In this document: piece after piece, positions 7,051 through 11,665 of the stretch
How positions within the stretch are numbered: the stretch's first letter is position 1
Layout: each line of letters opens with the position of its first letter
Assembly: GCA_002307115.1 (NCBI GenBank)
Contig: DBTP01000027.1
Span: 1-11,665, forward strand
Direction: 5' to 3'
Source of the DNA: Fibrobacter sp. UBA1313
Lineage (GTDB): Bacteria; Fibrobacterota; Fibrobacteria; Fibrobacterales; Fibrobacteraceae
Length of the DNA: 11,665 nucleotides
Notes under the pieces: generated by a model
What the model was told of the DNA's origin: nothing
Database searches by the model: none
The model's input: only the letters and a program-made list of their open reading frames with translations
Position numbers and translations under genes: made by a program

Positions 7051-7079
7051 ATGACAAGAGACTTATCGTGGGGTATAAT
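7051..7079 (+). promoter_or_regulatory. Strong sigma-70 promoter of the large surface-protein gene
   Basis: ATGACA (7051-7056, one mismatch to TTGACA) and a perfect TATAAT (7074-7079) are 17 bases apart. Transcription would begin near 7086, leaving a leader of roughly 23 bases before ATG 7109. The leader has only a weak ribosome binding site (AGAG, 7098-7101). Confidence 0.75.
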
Positions 7080-7108
7080 TATGGCAAAATTTTTCCCAGA
7101 GTTCCCCA

Positions 7109-10100
7109 ATGCTCAAATTTTTTTGCCTAACCCTCGTTCTTACTTCTTTTGCCTTTGCCCAGACCTCCGTGACCCCGGCGGGCACAGGCACAAGCGCCAA
7201 CCCCTACCAGATTGATTCGCTGCCGAACCTGTACTGGCTTTCGCAGACTTCGAGCGCCTGGGATGACACCCTGGTGCAAACGAGCGACATTGATGCCTCG
7301 AAAACGAGTGGCTGGGCCAGCAACTCCGGCTTCAGCCCGATAGGCAATATGAGTAGTACCCCCTTTACCGGGAGTTATAATGGCCAAGGGCATATCATAA
7401 CCGGGCTGACTATCAACCGGTCCGAGGCGACCGCTGTTGGCTTTTTTGGTTATGTGTCGGGAGGCAAAATAGATAGTCTTGGCTTGTCGGGAGCTACGGT
7501 GACTGGAGGTACGGCTGTTGGGATCGTTGTTGGCTACCTGGATCAGGGGACCTTGAGCAATTCCTATGCGACGGGTTCTGCGAGTGGCGGCACTGCGGTA
7601 GGGGGTCTCGCCGGTTATTTTCAAGGAACCATCGCTCAGTCATTCTCTTTGGCGGATGTTAGTGGAACCATGGCAATCGGCGGGCTTGTAGGTTATGGAA
7701 TCAGCGGTACTTTGAGCACCAGCTATTTCGCCGGGATTGTTGATGGCAACAGTCTAGTGAATGGCTTGATTGCCTGTAATGCAGGCGTTTCTGTTCACGC
7801 CAGTTTCTGGGACTCCACCGGAGCAGGCCTTGCGATTTCTTCCGATGCTTATGCAAGAAATACAGCACTGATGCAAACGCAAACGACGTTTAGTGATTCA
7901 GGGTGGAATTTCGCATCGACGTGGTCCATTGAAGCGGCTTCGAATATGGGATATCCTTATTTGCAGGGCGTTCCCATCCCCAAAGTGACGACGTGGCGGG
8001 TGACCAATATTTTTAAGGACTCGGCCACCGTATCTGCTTTCAGCTCGTGGCCTTCGGCGCTTTCCCGCGGTTTCTGCTGGAATACGACAGGATCTCCGAC
8101 TCTTGTGGATTCAAAGCTCGTCTCCACAACGGCACTCACGACCAGTGCTTTCAGTGCCAATGTCAGCGGTTTGACAGAAGGAATTACATACTATCTTCGA
8201 GCTTACGCGATTAGTGGCACGGATACCGTTTATGGAAATATTCTTGTGTTTACAACGCCAAAGCTCGAAGGAGCAGGCACACCAAGCAATCCTTACCTTG
8301 TTTCCAGTTATGGTGATTTGAGAATGGTGGGAGTCGGTGCTCATTCCCTGTCTGCCAGTTATCGACTGACCAATGACATTGATGCCTCTAGCTCTACAAG
8401 TGACAATGGGGGCGCAGGAATGTTTCCCATTGGTTCAGACACGAAAAGTTTTACGGGCAATTTTCATGGAGCAGGCTATGCCATCAGCAACATGCAAATG
8501 AACTGGCAGGGCAATAGCTATGTGGGCTTATTTGGCTATGCGTTAAATAGCTTGATCGATAGTCTTGGTCTCAAGAATATAACGGTGAAGGGATTTGAAA
8601 CCGTTGGTGCATTAGCGGGGTACTGTTCAGATTGCAAAATTTCGGCAAGTTACGTTACTGGGGGAGCCATTTACAGCACTACCACTGGTGCCAAAGAAAT
8701 CAGGGCAGGCGGACTGGTGGGAGTTGCTAGTTATGACACCATCAAAGAAAGCTCCTTCGCAGGAACTATAACGGTTTCTGGTAGTGATGAGAATTCTTTC
8801 GTCGGTGGATTATTGGGATATGCATATACCACCGTTGTTCGCAACAGTTATGCAGAGGCCACCGCAACACTGACCAATTCAGGATCGATGATGCCCTATT
8901 TGGGTGGATTGATCGGCCGAGGTCAAAATATTCTTATCGATCAAAGCCATAGCAATAGTACGTTGAGTAATACGGGGTCGTTTTATGCGTACTCGGGAGG
9001 ACTTGTCGGATGGGTCTACGATGTTGCAGCGATCACAACTAGCTATGCAAGCGGTAGCGTAAGTGCCATCGTAACGAATGGTTCAAGTTATGCTGCATAC
9101 GCAGGAGGCCTTGTAGGAACTGCGAAAAACTTATCTGTTGATAAATCCTTCGCCCAAAACTCTGTAAACGCATACAACTCTGTTGCCAGTAACAACAATC
9201 CAGTCATCTATTCTGGTGGTCTAGTTGGTTACCACCAAAATGGTCATATCGCGAACAGCTATTCGACAGGAAGTATCAGTGCAAGCGCCCTCACAGTTGG
9301 AGCTGGATCTAGTATCAACGCCACCATTTACCAAGGCGGACTCGTTGGATTTGGAGATGGAGATAGCATAAGCTTGAGTTATGGTGTCAACGCGTTTAGC
9401 CATACCATAAGCGCCTCGGGTACTGCTAGTGCTAATGTTGGCGGGATCCTTGGAAAAGGCAGTTCGTCTGTGGTTACAAAATCCTTTTGGAATAGCAGCA
9501 GAGCAAAAGGAATTAACGGCTGTGGCTCTGGAAGTTGCGGGGCTTCTGGCTTAGATAGCGCAGCCATGTTGCTCACATTATCGTTTTCAGATTTTGATTT
9601 TTCTTCCGCCTGGATTCAGTACGACGGCTATACTTTTCCGTTGATTCGTAGTTTGATGACACCGCTTACGGTTACGGCCAATGATACTCTCCGCTCTTAT
9701 GATGGCGTTCCTTTTACCGGTGGCAATGGGGTCCGCTATTCAACAACGTACACAAGCTCTTTGATCTCGGGAACGCTTGAATACGATGGCACGAGCCAAG
9801 GAGCTATTGACACTGGAACGTATAGCCTTACCGTTAGCGGGCTTTATTCCACCCAACTGGGTTATGCCATCGACTTTGAACCAGGCTCCCTGCGCATTGA
9901 TCCTAAAAAGCTGAGTCTTGCAGGTCTTTCTGTCGAAAATAAAACCTATGATGGAACCACTGACGCAACGTTTTCGGGTTCGGCGAGCCTTGATCCGGAC
10001 GGCATTCTTACAGGAGAATCCGTTTCCCTTACTGGCACGGCTTCTGCAACTTTTGCGGATAAAAATGTGGGAAGCGACAAGGAAGTTTTTGTGACAGGGT

Positions 10101-10951
10101 ATTCACTTTTTGGGGATGACGCAAGCAATTATTCGATTGATTCCGCCACATTCACTGCTGATATTACGACCAAGTCACTCACTATCACAGACGTTACCGC
10201 AAGCGATAAAGTCTATGATGCGACGACTACCGCCACCCTCACTAGCGGCACACTGACAGGGGTTGTCACCGGGGATGCGGTCACTCTCACCAAGGGGACA
10301 GGCACCTTCGCGAATGCCAACGTGGGCACCGACAAAACCGTTACCGCCAAGGGTTATGCTATCAGCGGCACGAGTGCCACCAACTATGTTCTTGCGGCCC
10401 AACCGAGCGGCCTCAAAGCGGACATTACCACTTACCCCATCACCGTCATCGCCCGCGATACTTCCAAAGTCTACGGAGCGAGTGACCCCGTATTCCCTTA
10501 CAGTGCCACAGCGTTGCTGGGTAAGGACAAATGGAGCGGAGCCCTGTCGCGTAAAACAGGCACCCAAGTAGGTACTTATGACATCCTCATCGGTACGCTG
10601 GATGCTGGCGACAATTACGAAATTAGCTTCAACAGCGCAATATTCAGCATTGTCAAGGCGACCGCCATTGAGCCTGCCCAACTTGCGAGCCGCTCTCGCA
10701 GTCTTTCCCTGTTGCAGAACAGTGGCGCTGAGATGCGCTTTGCGTACACGACTCCAAATTCTGGAAACGTAACTATTGAGTTTCTTTCCTTGCGTGGGCA
10801 AAAACGGTTCGTGGTGGAATGTGGTGCACAGAATGCAGGCGTTTATACGGCAACCGTAGAAAGTGAAAACTTGTCCACGGGAAAATATACCGCTGTGCTA
10901 CGGGTGAATGGAAATGTCATTGCGAATACAATTGTCACGAGACTGAAATGA
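7109..10951 (+). CDS. Large modular secreted protein: GLUG beta-helix repeats, Fn3-like, YDG/MBG repeats, T9SS-like C-terminal tail
   Basis: A 1280-residue exported protein, probably a surface adhesin or extracellular matrix protein. Residues 1-17 are a signal peptide (ending FAFA/QTS). A first GLUG-type repeat region spans about 22-290 with units such as GGLVGYGISGTLSTSYFAG. An Fn3-like domain follows (about 295-383: RGFCWNTTGSPT, GLTEGITYYLRAYA). A second, longer GLUG region spans 386-850. Each GLUG region opens with a similar phrase (GTGTSANPYQI and GAGTPSNPYLV), which suggests module duplication. Then come an MBG-like module (852-934), two YDG-type modules (935-1022 with YDGTTDATFSG; 1023-1108 with YDATTTATLTSG) and an MBG_2-like module (1109-1188, KVYGASDPVF). 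The last 90 residues end GKYTAVLRVNGNVIANTIV plus TRLK, like a type IX sorting domain. Cys pairs at about 506/509 and 805/810 could form disulfides. No catalytic motif was seen. The start ATG 7109 gives a proper signal peptide; the next gene begins 88 bases downstream. Confidence 0.88.
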   Translation: MLKFFCLTLVLTSFAFAQTSVTPAGTGTSANPYQIDSLPNLYWLSQTSSAWDDTLVQTSDIDASKTSGWASNSGFSPIGNMSSTPFTGSYNGQGHIITGLTINRSEATAVGFFGYVSGGKIDSLGLSGATVTGGTAVGIVVGYLDQGTLSNSYATGSASGGTAVGGLAGYFQGTIAQSFSLADVSGTMAIGGLVGYGISGTLSTSYFAGIVDGNSLVNGLIACNAGVSVHASFWDSTGAGLAISSDAYARNTALMQTQTTFSDSGWNFASTWSIEAASNMGYPYLQGVPIPKVTTWRVTNIFKDSATVSAFSSWPSALSRGFCWNTTGSPTLVDSKLVSTTALTTSAFSANVSGLTEGITYYLRAYAISGTDTVYGNILVFTTPKLEGAGTPSNPYLVSSYGDLRMVGVGAHSLSASYRLTNDIDASSSTSDNGGAGMFPIGSDTKSFTGNFHGAGYAISNMQMNWQGNSYVGLFGYALNSLIDSLGLKNITVKGFETVGALAGYCSDCKISASYVTGGAIYSTTTGAKEIRAGGLVGVASYDTIKESSFAGTITVSGSDENSFVGGLLGYAYTTVVRNSYAEATATLTNSGSMMPYLGGLIGRGQNILIDQSHSNSTLSNTGSFYAYSGGLVGWVYDVAAITTSYASGSVSAIVTNGSSYAAYAGGLVGTAKNLSVDKSFAQNSVNAYNSVASNNNPVIYSGGLVGYHQNGHIANSYSTGSISASALTVGAGSSINATIYQGGLVGFGDGDSISLSYGVNAFSHTISASGTASANVGGILGKGSSSVVTKSFWNSSRAKGINGCGSGSCGASGLDSAAMLLTLSFSDFDFSSAWIQYDGYTFPLIRSLMTPLTVTANDTLRSYDGVPFTGGNGVRYSTTYTSSLISGTLEYDGTSQGAIDTGTYSLTVSGLYSTQLGYAIDFEPGSLRIDPKKLSLAGLSVENKTYDGTTDATFSGSASLDPDGILTGESVSLTGTASATFADKNVGSDKEVFVTGYSLFGDDASNYSIDSATFTADITTKSLTITDVTASDKVYDATTTATLTSGTLTGVVTGDAVTLTKGTGTFANANVGTDKTVTAKGYAISGTSATNYVLAAQPSGLKADITTYPITVIARDTSKVYGASDPVFPYSATALLGKDKWSGALSRKTGTQVGTYDILIGTLDAGDNYEISFNSAIFSIVKATAIEPAQLASRSRSLSLLQNSGAEMRFAYTTPNSGNVTIEFLSLRGQKRFVVECGAQNAGVYTATVESENLSTGKYTAVLRVNGNVIANTIVTRLK

Positions 10952-10967
10952 TTGATAGTTACATAAC

Positions 10968-11003
10968 GATAGGTAAGTACTCGCTAGTTCATTCCTATCT
11001 TTT
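10968..11003 (+). terminator. Weak possible terminator after the large surface-protein gene
   Basis: GATAGG (10968-10973) pairs with CCTATC (10994-10999), followed by TTTT (11000-11003). The stem is only 6 bp and the loop about 20 bases, so termination may be partial and could let transcription reach the next gene. Confidence 0.35.
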
Positions 11004-11039
11004 GTTAAAAGCGTTTTATAAAACACTCTGAGGACTGAT

Positions 11040-11665
11040 ATGTATCTTAAAAAGTATTTCCTAAGCCTCTTCTTGCTCCTATCTGTAGTGGCATCCCATG
11101 CGGCAACCACCACTCCCGATTCCCTGTATGTTTCTGGAATCGACACTCCTGCCGCTGCCAATGGGATTTACATCAAGCAAAGTGGAACCAAAGGTAGCCT
11201 TTCCTATCCTTACTGGAAGCATGTTTCGCAAGCATACTACGTCTATGCCGATGAGTTCGGTGGTAAGTATTATTGGAACATTGACAACGACTTTGATGAT
11301 GCTGCCGTTTTCTTCTATAGTTCCAGTAATTTAGGCCAAGATGCATTTACTGCTAATCTTTATTCTCCGGAATTAGAAACTAATTACATCGCTGATAAAG
11401 GAGCAGAAACTGTCGCTGGGGTTACCATCATAAAGTATTCTGTCACTCCTGAAATAAGCCTCTCTGGAAATAGCAATTCCATTACCGATGGGGCTACATC
11501 GACCTGGACTTCATTTAATAATTACACCAAATTTGGTTCCGTGGATACCACGTCATCGACTTCGGTGACTCGCACATACACCATTTTAAATTCGGGATTA
11601 ACCGCACTCACCATCAGTAGCGTTGCACTCAGCGGAACCAATGCCGATCAATTCTCAAAAACGAA
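11040..11665 (+). CDS. Secreted protein with a HYDIN-like / choice-of-anchor D module (3' end outside window)
   Basis: An open frame from ATG 11040 to the window end, 208 codons without a stop. GAGGA (11030-11034) lies 5 bases before the ATG. Residues 1-22 form a clear signal peptide (MYLKKYFLSLFLLLSVVASH, then AA). Residues about 23-135 are rich in Tyr, Ser and Asp (KYYWNIDNDFDDAAVFFYSS) and match no family I recognise. From about residue 168 the sequence SVDTTSSTSVTRTYTILNSG, then LTALTISSVALSGTNADQF, is the start of an ASPM/SPD-2/Hydin-like immunoglobulin module, also called choice-of-anchor D, common in secreted bacterial proteins. It follows the large GLUG/MBG gene in the same direction at 88 bases and may be co-transcribed with it. 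The function is unknown; a surface or secreted role is inferred. Confidence 0.82.
   Translation, partial: MYLKKYFLSLFLLLSVVASHAATTTPDSLYVSGIDTPAAANGIYIKQSGTKGSLSYPYWKHVSQAYYVYADEFGGKYYWNIDNDFDDAAVFFYSSSNLGQDAFTANLYSPELETNYIADKGAETVAGVTIIKYSVTPEISLSGNSNSITDGATSTWTSFNNYTKFGSVDTTSSTSVTRTYTILNSGLTALTISSVALSGTNADQFSKT

Noticed and set aside
7048..7053. TTGATG as the -35 box of the surface-protein promoter
   Set aside because: The spacing to TATAAT would be 20 bases; ATGACA at 7051 gives 17 bases and a better match.
7003..7215. Plus-strand 70-codon ORF across the surface-protein promoter and start
   Set aside because: It overlaps the promoter and the signal-peptide region in another frame and has no recognisable product.
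7562..9450. Repeats as a possible CRISPR or tandem DNA repeat array
   Set aside because: The repetition is at protein level (GLUG units) with diverged DNA and no constant repeat-spacer lengths.
10175..10801. Minus-strand 208-codon ORF opposite the YDG/MBG modules
   Set aside because: It is antisense to conserved secreted-protein modules; the length is explained by the GC-rich repeats on the coding strand.

Overview
The window looks like chromosomal DNA of a Gram-negative bacterium. The best guess is the Fibrobacterota (Fibrobacter or a relative). The grounds are a large secreted protein built from GLUG, Fn3-like and YDG/MBG modules with a C-terminal tail resembling a type IX secretion sorting domain, next to a second secreted protein with a HYDIN-like (choice-of-anchor D) module. 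The taxonomic assignment is inference; no rRNA or marker gene is present.

Layout. (1) Positions 1-545 hold the 3' end of a P-type proton-ATPase gene. An in-frame TAG cuts it before the last membrane helix, yet the homologous reading frame continues past the stop. (2) Positions 546-1072 are an AT-rich gap ending in a good sigma-54 promoter candidate. (3) Positions 1073-2891 hold a two-gene nitrogen operon: an Amt ammonium channel and a PII protein without the uridylylation tyrosine. It is closed by a strong GAAA-loop terminator. (4) Positions 2952-3265 are a convergent gap with a possible bidirectional hairpin and one doubtful 45-codon ORF. (5) Positions 3266-4624 on the minus strand encode an allophanate-hydrolase-type amidase whose Ser nucleophile and Ser-rich loop are altered, so it may be a dead or repurposed enzyme. 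(6) Positions 4802-6874, divergent from the amidase, encode a membrane receptor: a 7TMR-DISM-type sensor with a PAS domain and an unusual helical C-terminal domain instead of a kinase or cyclase. (7) Positions 7109-10951 encode a 1280-residue modular surface or secreted protein behind a near-consensus sigma-70 promoter. (8) A further secreted-protein gene starts at 11040 and runs off the window.

How the genes may work together. Amt imports ammonium and the PII protein probably gates it. The amidase is of a nitrogen-related family (urea/allophanate) but is convergent to the operon, not part of it. The receptor and the two secreted proteins form a cell-envelope half of the window; a functional link between them is only suggested by adjacency. 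No tRNA, rRNA, CRISPR array or insertion sequence was seen.
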